A stretch of DNA of 64,000 bases from positions 4,030,001-4,094,000 of the forward strand of contig NZ_CP162553.1 of assembly GCF_040939785.1 (NCBI RefSeq). Direction: 5' to 3'. The position numbers and the translations under genes were made by a program. Below the pieces are notes generated by a model. The model was not told the DNA's origin and did no database searches. It worked only from the letters and a program-made list of their open reading frames with translations. This DNA is from Bradyrhizobium lupini (GTDB taxonomy: Bacteria; Pseudomonadota; Alphaproteobacteria; Rhizobiales; Xanthobacteraceae). This document shows positions 30,147 through 38,176 of this stretch, piece after piece; the stretch's first letter is position 1, and each line of letters opens with the position of its first letter.

Positions 30147-30968
30147 ATGAAATCGGAACTGGCTGAATTGGATCTAAAGCGCACCATGGTCGACGATGAA
30201 GCGCCCGATGCGGTGCCGGTGCCCCACGCACTCGTGCCGCATCTCAATGAAACAGCGATCCTGCTCGACATCGACGGGACACTGCTCGACCTGATGCCGA
30301 CGCCGCGTGAGGTGTGGGTGCCGCCAGGCCTGTCGGAAACGCTGAACCGGCTGACGGAGCGCACGTCGGGCGCGCTGGCGATGGTCAGCGGGCGTTCGCT
30401 CAACGACATCGACCTGATCTTCGCGCCCGATGTCTTTCGCGCCGTCGCCGGCCACGGCGCCGAGATGCGGCTTTCCATTGACAACGAAGCCGATGCCGTC
30501 AGCGCGCCGCCGCTGGATAAGGAGCTGAAGCGGCGGCTCGCGGCGGTGGCCAAGCTCAGTCCCGGCATTCTGCTCGAAGACAAGGGCTATTCGCTGGCGC
30601 TGCACTACCGCCTTGCGCCGCATGCGGAGAAAGCGATCTACGAAGCCGTTTCGCTGATCCGCGCCGACCTGCCCAATGCGCCGATCGAGGTGCTGCCCGG
30701 AAAGTTCGTTTGCGAGATCAAGCATTCCGGTTTTACCAAGGCGACCGGCGTGCGCGAGTTGATGAAGCACGAGCCTTTTAGGGGACGCCGCCCGATCTTC
30801 ATCGGCGACGATGTTACCGATGAGACCGTGTTCGCGATCATGCCCGACATGAACGGGCTCTCTTTTTCGGTTGGTCGCCGCGCCATGGGGGTCAACGGGC
30901 ACTTCGACGCCCCGAACGATGTGCGCACGTTCCTTGCGCGGCTGCTCGACGACTCAAGGTTGGAATAA
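30147..30968 (+). CDS. otsB: Trehalose-6-phosphate phosphatase
   Basis: A 273-residue HAD-superfamily phosphatase that converts trehalose 6-phosphate to trehalose. HAD motif I is 'LLDIDGTLLDL' (about residues 37-47); motif II 'MVSGRSLNDID' (about 78); motif III/IV 'KATGVRELM' and 'IFIGDDVTDETVF' (about 200-235). The length and 'GHGAEMR' segment fit OtsB. It starts three bases after the MFS gene stop. OtsA is encoded downstream on the same strand across a 238-base gap with its own promoter. Confidence 0.95.
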   Translation: MKSELAELDLKRTMVDDEAPDAVPVPHALVPHLNETAILLDIDGTLLDLMPTPREVWVPPGLSETLNRLTERTSGALAMVSGRSLNDIDLIFAPDVFRAVAGHGAEMRLSIDNEADAVSAPPLDKELKRRLAAVAKLSPGILLEDKGYSLALHYRLAPHAEKAIYEAVSLIRADLPNAPIEVLPGKFVCEIKHSGFTKATGVRELMKHEPFRGRRPIFIGDDVTDETVFAIMPDMNGLSFSVGRRAMGVNGHFDAPNDVRTFLARLLDDSRLE

Positions 30969-31147
30969 GGCACCGACATCTCGGAGCCACATATCGCGTG
31001 CGTAATTCCTCCAGCGCGTCGCTTCATGCTGCGCGCGCCACGGTTCCAAATCCGGCTTTGTGTAGCGAAATCGTCAGGTTGCCTGGAGGTAAACCGGTTC
31101 CAACGCGCACGCCCGATTTTGGTTTCAATTGGTGCAAAGGATGATCA

Positions 31148-31172
31148 GGAACCATATTGATGAACGGCAGTT
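31148..31172 (+). promoter_or_regulatory. Possible EcfG-type (general stress) promoter of otsA
   Basis: GGAAC at 31148-31152 and AGTT at 31169-31172 are 16 bases apart, close to the GGAAC-N16-CGTT consensus of the alphaproteobacterial general stress sigma factor EcfG; only the first base of the -10 half differs. The site lies 35 bases before the otsA start. Trehalose genes are known targets of this response in rhizobia. The assignment is inference. Confidence 0.4.
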
Positions 31173-31206
31173 AAATGGGGTGGAATGAAACAGGAGGGGA
31201 CGACCT

Positions 31207-32670
31207 GTGAACTTAGTCGTCGTTTCGAATCGCGTCGCGCGCGGCAAGCCCAATGAGCCCATGACGGGTGGTCTCGCGGCGGCCTTGCTACCCGTTGTGG
31301 AACATTCGGGCGCGATCTGGGTGGGATCCTCGGGCCGTGTGCGTGACGGTCATCAGAAGGAGCCGTTCGCCGAGATCGAAGCACTGGGTTCGGGCGCGAT
31401 TGCGACGCTGGATCTGCCGGCGGCGCACTATGGCGGCTATTACGAGGGCTTTGCCAATTCGGCGCTGTGGCCGGCGCTGCACTCGCGCAGCGATCTGATC
31501 CGCGTCTCGCGCGACGACTATGTCAGCTATCGCGAGGTCAACGCCTTCATGGCGCGCGCCTTGATGCGCTTCCGGAAAGCGCAAACCGCGTTCTGGGTGC
31601 AGGATTACCATTTCCTCGCGCTCGGCGCGGAGCTGCGGGATCTCGGCGTCGACGATCCGATCGGCTTCTTCCTCCATACGCCATGGCCTGTCGCCGCGGT
31701 GATGCAGGGCGTGCCCAATCATCGTGAGCTGATCACGGCGATGCTGGCCTACGATCTGATCGGCTTCCAGACCAATGACGATTGCCAGAATTTTCTCGGC
31801 TATGTCGCGGGCGAACTCGGCCTCGCCGTCGAAGACGGCGTTGCGATCTCGCAGCATGGCCGAACGCGCTGCGAGGTGTTTCCGATCGGCATCGACGCCG
31901 AGAAGTTCGCGCAATACGCGGCGAAATCGGCGTCGCATCCGGACGTGTCGCGGCTGCGCCGCAGTCTCAACGGTGAACGGCTCGCGATCGGCGTCGACCG
32001 GCTCGACTATTCCAAGGGCCTCGTCAACCGCATCAGCGCGTTCGATCGGCTCTGGACCGAGCATCCGCACTTTGCGCGCAGCATCTCGCTGTTGCAGATC
32101 GCAAATCCCTCGCGCGGTGCCATCGAAGCCTATGGCAATTTGCAGAACGAGGTCGCGCGGCTCGTGTCCGACGTCAACGGCCGCCACGGCGAGGCCGACT
32201 GGACACCGATCCGCTATCTCAACAAGGGCTTTAGCCAGGCCGTGCTCGCGGGCCTCTATCGCACCGCGCAGATCGGCGTGGTGACCCCGCTGCACGACGG
32301 CATGAACCTTGTCGCCAAGGAATACGTCGCTGCGCAAAATCCGGCTGATCCCGGCGTGCTGGTGCTGTCGAAATTCGCCGGCGCGGCCAACGAGCTCGAC
32401 GCCGCGCTGCTGGTCAATCCGCATGACATCGACGGCATGGCGCGCGCGATCGCCGTCGCGGCGGCGATGCCGCTCACCGAGCGCAAGATGCGCTGGGATG
32501 CGATGATGAAGAAGCTTCGCGGCCACACCATCCAGCAATGGTCGGCGGATTTCGTCGCTGAACTGGAGAAGTGCCGGACGGAGAAGGCTGCAGTCGCGCC
32601 GCTCGCCAACCAGCCGCCGCAAGCGCTGCGCTGGCTCAAGTCGGCGATCTCAGGCGTGCGGTTGATCTAG
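31207..32670 (+). CDS. otsA: Trehalose-6-phosphate synthase
   Basis: A 487-residue GT20 glycosyltransferase that joins UDP-glucose and glucose 6-phosphate into trehalose 6-phosphate. The N-terminus 'NLVVVSNRVARGKPNEPMTG' and 'GGLAAALLP' carry the substrate loop. 'WVQDYHFLALGAELR' and 'GFFLHTPWP' are family marks, and 'IGVDRLDYSKGLVNRISAFD' plus 'PLHDGMNLVAKEYVAAQNP' are the nucleotide-sugar site. It starts with GTG at 31207, preceded by CAGGAGGGGA. Length is typical. With otsB it makes trehalose as an osmoprotectant. Confidence 0.96.
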   Translation: MNLVVVSNRVARGKPNEPMTGGLAAALLPVVEHSGAIWVGSSGRVRDGHQKEPFAEIEALGSGAIATLDLPAAHYGGYYEGFANSALWPALHSRSDLIRVSRDDYVSYREVNAFMARALMRFRKAQTAFWVQDYHFLALGAELRDLGVDDPIGFFLHTPWPVAAVMQGVPNHRELITAMLAYDLIGFQTNDDCQNFLGYVAGELGLAVEDGVAISQHGRTRCEVFPIGIDAEKFAQYAAKSASHPDVSRLRRSLNGERLAIGVDRLDYSKGLVNRISAFDRLWTEHPHFARSISLLQIANPSRGAIEAYGNLQNEVARLVSDVNGRHGEADWTPIRYLNKGFSQAVLAGLYRTAQIGVVTPLHDGMNLVAKEYVAAQNPADPGVLVLSKFAGAANELDAALLVNPHDIDGMARAIAVAAAMPLTERKMRWDAMMKKLRGHTIQQWSADFVAELEKCRTEKAAVAPLANQPPQALRWLKSAISGVRLI

Positions 32671-32721
32671 TCTTCTTCTCCCCCGTTCTTTACAGCGAGG
32701 GCAGGGGCGAAGACGACAGCC

Positions 32722-33063
32722 TCAATAGCAGTACGACACGCCCTCCAGAATCGCACACTGCCGCTTGTTCGGCGCGTTCGGATCGTCGAGCGGCACCATG
32801 CCCTTGCCCTGGCCGACGAACACGCCGGGCCCGACATGCACTGAGCTCTTGTGGCCGATGATGATGCTTTGATGCGGCGTCGCGCTCGAGCGCGTGCCGT
32901 CCGGCCAGAGGATGGCATCGCCCGAAAGCATCCCGCGCCGTCCGTCGTCACAGCTGACATCAACCCCGTGCCGGGTGCAGACCTGGGCGGCGGCCGGTCC
33001 GGCGAAGGCAGCGGCAAGGGCCCAAATCAGGCTCAGCGCGGCAATGGTGTTGCGGATGGTCAT
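32722..33063 (-). CDS. Small exported hypothetical protein
   Basis: A 113-residue protein with a clear signal peptide (residues 1-27, 'IAALSLIWALAAAFAGPAAA' ending before 'QVCTRHG'). The mature part has three cysteines ('QVCTRHGVDVSCDDG' and 'KRQCAILEGVSYCY', so four in all) and short beta-like segments. I do not recognise a family; it resembles small secreted proteins annotated as hypothetical in Bradyrhizobium. It is alone between otsA (convergent) and tRNA-Ser. Confidence 0.65.
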   Translation of the reverse strand: MTIRNTIAALSLIWALAAAFAGPAAAQVCTRHGVDVSCDDGRRGMLSGDAILWPDGTRSSATPHQSIIIGHKSSVHVGPGVFVGQGKGMVPLDDPNAPNKRQCAILEGVSYCY

Positions 33064-33258
33064 GGTGCCCCCGGACGTGTTTGACGGTCTTGAGTGAATC
33101 GTCGCGCCAAACCCGCCGCCGGTTCAGCGGGCGGCGGTTCCAAGCGTCGCCGTGGCGCCTGATATTGTCTATAAAGTACAATATCTTACGGAAAAATCAT
33201 CCGATTTCCCCGCGATCCCTTGCAAAATCACCGGCGCCCCTTCAAGAGAGTGCGCTCC

Positions 33259-33348
33259 GGAGAGATGGCCGAGTGGCTTAAGGCGCACGCTTGGAAAGCG
33301 TGTGTGCGGGAAACCGTACCGTGGGTTCGAATCCCACTCTCTCCGCCA
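33259..33348 (+). tRNA. tRNA-Ser (anticodon GGA)
   Basis: The 90-base gene begins GGAGAGA and ends TCTCTCC-G-CCA, with the acceptor stem fully paired and CCA encoded. The anticodon stem CACGC/GCGTG encloses TTGGAAA, giving anticodon GGA (reads UCC/UCU). The long variable arm and GTGGGTTCGAATCCCAC T arm fit a serine tRNA. The IS481 element begins 15 bases downstream. Confidence 0.97.
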
Positions 33349-33362
33349 TCAGCCCCGTTGTC

Positions 33363-34653
33363 CGGCCCGAAGACATGGGTAACGGAACGTACCTAAGACA
33401 TGGGTGACAGCCTCGTGCCGAACGGGTTGTCGAGAGGTTGCAGGGTTTTCTGCTCCAGGTCGAAGTATCCCAGATCATAGTGCATGAAGCTGACGAGCCA
33501 AATGCCCTCGTCGACCTCCTTGATGCCGAGCTTCTGGCCCGCCAGCACGGTTGAGATGTTGATCCGCTTGCGGTGCAGGCAAAGGCGGCCGCACGCGGTT
33601 ACAAGGACCTCGCGATCGTGGAACGGATAGGTCAGCTCCGGCAGGCCGGCATAGGAACGTGCTGAGGCGACGTAGAGCTCGGCAGGACGTTTCATGTCGA
33701 GGGCCTCGTGCGGGCGTTCGGAGTTGAACTCGCGGACGAAGGCATCGAAGCGTTCCTGCTGCTGCAAGCTATTGCCGCCCGGCGGCCGGGTGGTTTCCTT
33801 TTTGAGGGTGAGGTGCATGCGCTCATGACGTCCGTTCTGTTGCGGGTGGCCCGGCTTGATGCGTTCGATTGCAATACCAAGTCGGAGCCACCACACCGAG
33901 AGCTTGGAGAGGTTGAACAAGGCGTTGGGACTGGCGAAGGGCACGCCGTTGTCGGAGCGAATGGCGAGCGGCAGGCCGCGCTCGAGGAACAAACGCTCGA
34001 AGGCAGTAATTACAGGGTCTTCACGCGTTGAATCGAGCGCTTCGCACAACAACAGGAAGCGCGAGGCATGATCGGTAACGGTGAGCGGATAGCAGTAGCG
34101 GCCATTGCCGAGCTTGAACTCGCCCTTGAAGTCGGTGCACCACAAATCATTGGGTCCGGTACCCGTGGACAGCGGCGTGCCGCGCGCGCGGTGGCGCGGC
34201 CCGCCGCCACGCTTGACCAGGCCATGGCGATCGAGCACCGCATGGATGGTGCTTTTGGCCGGAATCCTGACATCGCCATCGAGCCGCCGGACCAGCAGTT
34301 CGCGGATCTTGCGCGCGCCCCAGTGCGGTTTCTCGGCTTTGAGGCGGACAATCAGACCCTCGATTTGCTCCGGGAGCTGATTGGCATAGCGTACCGGCCG
34401 TCTGGACCGATCGCTCAGGGCGGCCAGCCCCTGCTCTTTGTAGCGATCGAAAATCTTATAGCCGGTCTTGCGGGATACGCCGAACTCCCGGCACACATCC
34501 GTCATGGCTTCCCCATCCAGAAGCCTGGCCACAAAGCGAAGGCGTTCTTCCATGACCGAACTCGCTTTCCACGGCATCCACACCTCCCGCAGAACAAAAG
34601 CGGAAAGTGTAATCCATGTGTCCGGTACGTTTTGTCACCTATGTCTCGGGCCG
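33363..34653 (-). mobile_element. IS481-family insertion sequence
   Basis: About 1.29 kb. Imperfect inverted ends are visible: left CGGCCCGAAGACATGGGTAA and ACGTACC; right, read inward, CGGCCCGAGACATAGGTGAC and ACGTACC. A nearby direct repeat, CGTTGTCCG, occurs at 33356-33364 and 34658-34666, but does not sit exactly at both ends, so a target duplication is not proven. One transposase gene fills the element. The element lies 15 bases beyond tRNA-Ser without altering it. Confidence 0.8.
33393..34583 (-). CDS. IS481-family transposase
   Basis: A 396-residue DDE transposase. An N-terminal HTH (residues about 12-60, 'MEERLRFVARLLDGEAMTDV', 'CREFGVSRKTGYKIFDRYKE') is followed by an rve catalytic core: 'NDLWCTDFKGEFKLGNG' carries the first Asp, 'LAIRSDNGVPFAS' the second, and 'NGRHERMHLTLKKE' the catalytic Glu. 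The C-terminal domain is the family's binding/assembly region. No frameshift is seen, so the element may still be active. A shorter start at residue 11 (MEERLRF) is possible. Confidence 0.92.
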   Translation of the reverse strand: MWMPWKASSVMEERLRFVARLLDGEAMTDVCREFGVSRKTGYKIFDRYKEQGLAALSDRSRRPVRYANQLPEQIEGLIVRLKAEKPHWGARKIRELLVRRLDGDVRIPAKSTIHAVLDRHGLVKRGGGPRHRARGTPLSTGTGPNDLWCTDFKGEFKLGNGRYCYPLTVTDHASRFLLLCEALDSTREDPVITAFERLFLERGLPLAIRSDNGVPFASPNALFNLSKLSVWWLRLGIAIERIKPGHPQQNGRHERMHLTLKKETTRPPGGNSLQQQERFDAFVREFNSERPHEALDMKRPAELYVASARSYAGLPELTYPFHDREVLVTACGRLCLHRKRINISTVLAGQKLGIKEVDEGIWLVSFMHYDLGYFDLEQKTLQPLDNPFGTRLSPMS

Positions 34654-34908
34654 CTCACGTTGTCCGCTCCAATTGCCGCTGTCCAAATGGCGGCGTCAAA
34701 ACCCGGTCGCGATGCGGCAACCTGGCCGCAGTTTATTCCATCATTCAACCAGTACATGCGTCGTGGGAAAAGCCCCAAAGGCTCATGAGCGTCTCTCCCG
34801 CGCCTTCGGCCGCCACAACGCGTCGTGAAGTCGCGCCATGCAGAAACGCGCCTGTACACGGTGGCGTGACCTCCATAACTTCCGCGGCGCAATGTGAGGA
34901 GATGCGAC
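34654..34908. other. Region between the IS element and the amidase gene
   Basis: About 255 bases with no supported gene. It holds the amidase ribosome binding site GAGGAG (34896-34901) and no recognisable repeat family. Confidence 0.5.
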
Positions 34909-36483
34909 GTGGCGAAGAAGACGGCGACCAGGAAGAAATCTGCTGCGAAGAAAGCAGCGAAGACCTCCAGCAAGACAAGCGCCGTTCGCAAGGGCAAGGT
35001 CGCGAAGGCTGCAACCAAGCCGGTCAAGCAGGCAGCTCCGCGCAAATCATCGGCACCACGCCGCCCAAAAGGCCCGGCCTGGCAATGGTCGGCGGTCGAG
35101 ACCGCAGCCGCCATCCGCTCCAGCGCCATCTCGGCGGTCGAGACCGTCGAGGCGCATCTCGAGCGGATGCGGGCCGTCAATCCGCGACTGAACGCGGTTG
35201 TCGTCGATCTCTCTGAGGAGGCGCTGGCCGCGGCGCATGCGGCCGACAAGCGGCGCGCGAAGGGCGGCGAGCTCGGCCTTCTGCACGGCGTACCGATCAC
35301 GATCAAGGAGAACGTCGACTACGAGGGCCGTCCGAACTTCAATGGCGTCCCCGCCAACAAGGACCTCATCGCGCCGTCGGATTCGCCGGTGGTGCGCAAC
35401 CTGAAGAAGGCTGGCGCGATCATCATCGGCCTCACCAACACGCCGGAATTCTCCTTCCGCGGCTTCACCGACAATCCCCTGCACGGGCTGACGCTCAATC
35501 CCTGGGATCCCAATATCACCTGCGGCGGCTCCTCGGGCGGTGCGGGTTCGGCGGTCGCCGCCGGCATAGGCACCATCGCGCACGGCAACGACATCGGCGG
35601 CTCGCTGCGCTGGCCGGCGCATTGCAACGGCGTTGCGACCATCAAGCCGACGCAGGGACGTATTCCGGCCTTCAACGCAAGCGCAACCGCCGAGCGGCCG
35701 ATGCTGGCGCATCTGATGTCGGCGCAGGGGCCGCTCGCCCGCCACGTCGCCGACGTCAGGCTCGCGCTGGAGGTGATGAGCCAGCGCGATCCGCGCGATC
35801 CCTGGTGGGTACCGGCGCCGCTGGTCGGGCCGAAGCCGAAGGGGCCGATCAAGGTCGCGCTCGCCAGGATTCCTGAAGACATGGACGTCGATCCGCACGT
35901 CGCGGCGGCGTTGCGTCAGGCCGCCGATCACCTGGAGCGTTCCGGCTATCGCGTCAGCGAGGTCGATGTGCCCGACATCGACGGCGTCTGGCAGACCTGG
36001 TGCGACATCATCACCAACGAGACGATGGTGATGCAGGAGGCCGGCATGCTGAAGGTGACGTCGGAAGACTTCCACAAGGCGTGGGGCGGCATGAAAGCCA
36101 AGGCCAACGTGCTCGACCTCAAGGCCTGGATGCAGGCGACCGCCGCGCGCAACGGCCACATTCGCGCCTGGCAATTGTTCTTCGAGGAGTATCCGGTGGT
36201 GCTGGCACCGACCACGGTGAAGCCGACGCCTAGCCCGCGCGAGGACACTGTCAGCCCCCAGCGCGTGCGCGAGATTTTCTGGGGCGAGATCCGCTTCATC
36301 TCCGCGATCAACGTGCTGGGCCTGCCGGGCGCCGTGGTGCCGGTGACGCTGCACGATGGCCAGCCGATCGGCGTGCAGCTCATTGCCGGGCGCTATCGCG
36401 AGGATCTCGCGCTCGATGCAGCGGCCGCGATCGAGAAGCGCGCCGGCGTGCTCGCCCATCGGCTGTGGGAACAGATGGACTGA
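34909..36483 (+). CDS. Amidase with histone-H1-like N-terminal tail
   Basis: A 524-residue amidase-signature-family hydrolase. The triad residues are Lys in 'VPITIKENVDYEG' (about 133), cis-Ser in 'GGSSGGAGSAVAAGIG' (about 207-208) and nucleophile Ser in 'IGGSLRWPAH' (about 232). The first about 55 residues are unlike the family: 'AKKTATRKKSAAKKAAKTSS' and 'VRKGKVAKAATKPVKQAA', a Lys/Ala-rich tail typical of H1-like DNA-binding proteins. I chose the GTG at 34909 because GAGGAG lies upstream; the frame could start five codons earlier. The amide substrate is unknown. A family 1 repeat follows. Confidence 0.88.
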   Translation: MAKKTATRKKSAAKKAAKTSSKTSAVRKGKVAKAATKPVKQAAPRKSSAPRRPKGPAWQWSAVETAAAIRSSAISAVETVEAHLERMRAVNPRLNAVVVDLSEEALAAAHAADKRRAKGGELGLLHGVPITIKENVDYEGRPNFNGVPANKDLIAPSDSPVVRNLKKAGAIIIGLTNTPEFSFRGFTDNPLHGLTLNPWDPNITCGGSSGGAGSAVAAGIGTIAHGNDIGGSLRWPAHCNGVATIKPTQGRIPAFNASATAERPMLAHLMSAQGPLARHVADVRLALEVMSQRDPRDPWWVPAPLVGPKPKGPIKVALARIPEDMDVDPHVAAALRQAADHLERSGYRVSEVDVPDIDGVWQTWCDIITNETMVMQEAGMLKVTSEDFHKAWGGMKAKANVLDLKAWMQATAARNGHIRAWQLFFEEYPVVLAPTTVKPTPSPREDTVSPQRVREIFWGEIRFISAINVLGLPGAVVPVTLHDGQPIGVQLIAGRYREDLALDAAAAIEKRAGVLAHRLWEQMD

Positions 36484-36502
36484 TAGGGCAGCGAAGTTGT
36501 TT

Positions 36503-36647
36503 CCCTCTCCCCTTGTGGGAGAGGGTGGCTCGCCGCGCAGCGGCGAGACGGGTGAGGGGTCTCTCTCCGCTAACGCAAGCTTGGCCGTATGGATAGAGAC
36601 CCCTCATCCGGCGCTTCGCGCCACCTTCTCCCACAAGGGGAGAAGGG
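36503..36647. repeat. Interspersed palindromic repeat, family 1, copy 2
   Basis: About 145 bases, CCCTCTCCCCTTGTGGGAG at the left to CTCCCACAAGGGGAGAAGGG at the right, with the same internal elements as copy 1 but a different central spacer. It lies between the amidase stop and the metY leader. Confidence 0.88.
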
Positions 36648-36806
36648 AGTGCAGCGTGTTCGCTGCCGCCAACCGCAAAACTTCATTAATCCAATTTGAC
36701 TTGAATTTTGGCCAATTCCCCAACAACCGTTAGGGTTACTTCCTCGATCTCTAGACGAATTATTGTCCGCTTTACCACCCGCCTCTAACAGAGGGACGGC
36801 GGACAA

Positions 36807-36837
36807 CGCACATGCCTCATACAGGCCAATAAGTGCG
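36807..36837 (+). promoter_or_regulatory. Hairpin in the metY leader
   Basis: CGCAC (36807-36811) pairs with GTGCG (36833-36837) and, inside it, GCCT (36814-36817) pairs with AGGC (36823-36826). It ends 25 bases before the metY ATG and about 13 bases before its GGAGGT. I could not match it to the known SAM-II aptamer; it may be a cis-acting element or chance. Confidence 0.3.
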
Positions 36838-36862
36838 GCCCGCTCCACGCGGAGGTGGCACG

Positions 36863-38164
36863 ATGCGCAACGAGACGATCGCTATTCACGCCGGCTACGA
36901 GCCCGAAGCCACCACGCACGCGGTTGCCGTGCCGATCTACCAGACCGCGGCTTACGCCTTCGACAGCGCCGATCACGGCGCGGCGCTCTTCAATCTCGAG
37001 ACCGAAGGCTATCGCTACAGCCGCATCGCCAATCCGACCAGCGCGGTGCTGGAGAAACGTATCGCCGAGCTCGAGGGCGGCGTCGGCGCGCTTGCGGTCG
37101 CGACCGGGCAGGCCGCGCTGCATTTCGCCTTCGTCAACGTCGCCGACCACGGCGGCAACATCGTTTCCGTGCCACAGCTCTATGGCACCACGCATACGCT
37201 GCTCTCGCACATCCTGCCGCGGCAGGGCATCACCGGCCGCTTCGCCGAGAGCGACAAGCCCGAGGCAATCGAAAGGCTGATCGACGAGAACACCCGCGCC
37301 GTGTTCGCCGAAACCATCGGCAATCCCGCCGGCAATGTCTGCGACATCGAAGCACTGGCGAAGGTCGCCCACGCACACGGCGTGCCGCTGATCGTCGACA
37401 ATACCGTTGCAACGCCCATCCTGCTCAAGCCGTTCGAATACGGCGCCGACATCGCCGTGCATTCGCTGACCAAGTTTCTGGGCGGTCACGGCACCACGCT
37501 CGGCGGCGCCATCGTCGACTCCGGAAATTTCCCCTGGGCCAAGCACGCCGACCGCTTCCCCGGCTACAACAAGCCGGATGCCTCCTATCACGGCCTCGTC
37601 TATGCCGAGCGCTTCGGCCGCACAGCCTATATCGAGCGCGCGCGCAGCATCTATCAGCGCACCATGGGTTCGGTGCTGTCGCCGTTCAACGCCTTCCTGC
37701 TGCTCCAGGGCATCGAAACCGTCGCGCTGCGCATGGAGCGCCACTGCGAAAACGCCCGCAAGGTCGCCGAATTCCTGCGCAAGGATCCGCGCGTGGCCTG
37801 GGTCAACTACACCGGCTTCCCGGACAGTCCCTATTATCCGCTGGTGCAGAAATATCTCGACGGCAACGCCTCGTCGCTGTTCACCTTCGGCATCAAGGGC
37901 GGCATGGAAGCCGGCAAGTCCTTCTACGATGCGCTGAAGCTGATCACGCGCCTCGTCAATATCGGCGATGCCAAGTCGCTGGCCTGCCATCCGGCCTCGA
38001 CCACGCACCGGCAGATGTCGGCGGAGCAGCAGCGGGTCGCCGGCGTTTTGCCGGAAACGATCCGCTTGTCGATCGGCATCGAGCATTGCCAGGACATCAT
38101 CGAGGACCTCGATCAGGCACTGGAAAAGGCCTGCCGGTCCGCGCGCCTCCAGGCCGCGGAGTAG
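36863..38164 (+). CDS. metY: O-acetylhomoserine sulfhydrylase (O-acetylhomoserine aminocarboxypropyltransferase)
   Basis: A 433-residue PLP enzyme of the Cys/Met metabolism family that makes homocysteine from an activated homoserine and sulfide. The PLP lysine is in 'AVHSLTKFLGGHGTTLGG' (about residue 205); the N-terminal substrate loop 'ETEGYRYSRIANPTSAVLEK' and 'ETIGNPAGNVCDIEALAKVA' are typical. The start at 36863 has GGAGGTG just upstream; a longer frame adds ten residues. It is upstream of metA by 12 bases, so the two form an operon for methionine synthesis. Confidence 0.92.
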   Translation: MRNETIAIHAGYEPEATTHAVAVPIYQTAAYAFDSADHGAALFNLETEGYRYSRIANPTSAVLEKRIAELEGGVGALAVATGQAALHFAFVNVADHGGNIVSVPQLYGTTHTLLSHILPRQGITGRFAESDKPEAIERLIDENTRAVFAETIGNPAGNVCDIEALAKVAHAHGVPLIVDNTVATPILLKPFEYGADIAVHSLTKFLGGHGTTLGGAIVDSGNFPWAKHADRFPGYNKPDASYHGLVYAERFGRTAYIERARSIYQRTMGSVLSPFNAFLLLQGIETVALRMERHCENARKVAEFLRKDPRVAWVNYTGFPDSPYYPLVQKYLDGNASSLFTFGIKGGMEAGKSFYDALKLITRLVNIGDAKSLACHPASTTHRQMSAEQQRVAGVLPETIRLSIGIEHCQDIIEDLDQALEKACRSARLQAAE

Positions 38165-38176
38165 GCGGCGGCGCCA

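Noticed and set aside
31288-32622. A 444-codon reverse frame across otsA
   Set aside because: Antisense shadow over a clearly identified GT20 enzyme.
36656-36862. A SAM-II riboswitch before metY
   Set aside because: I did not find the GCTAAA-type loop or matching stem; only a simple hairpin is present.
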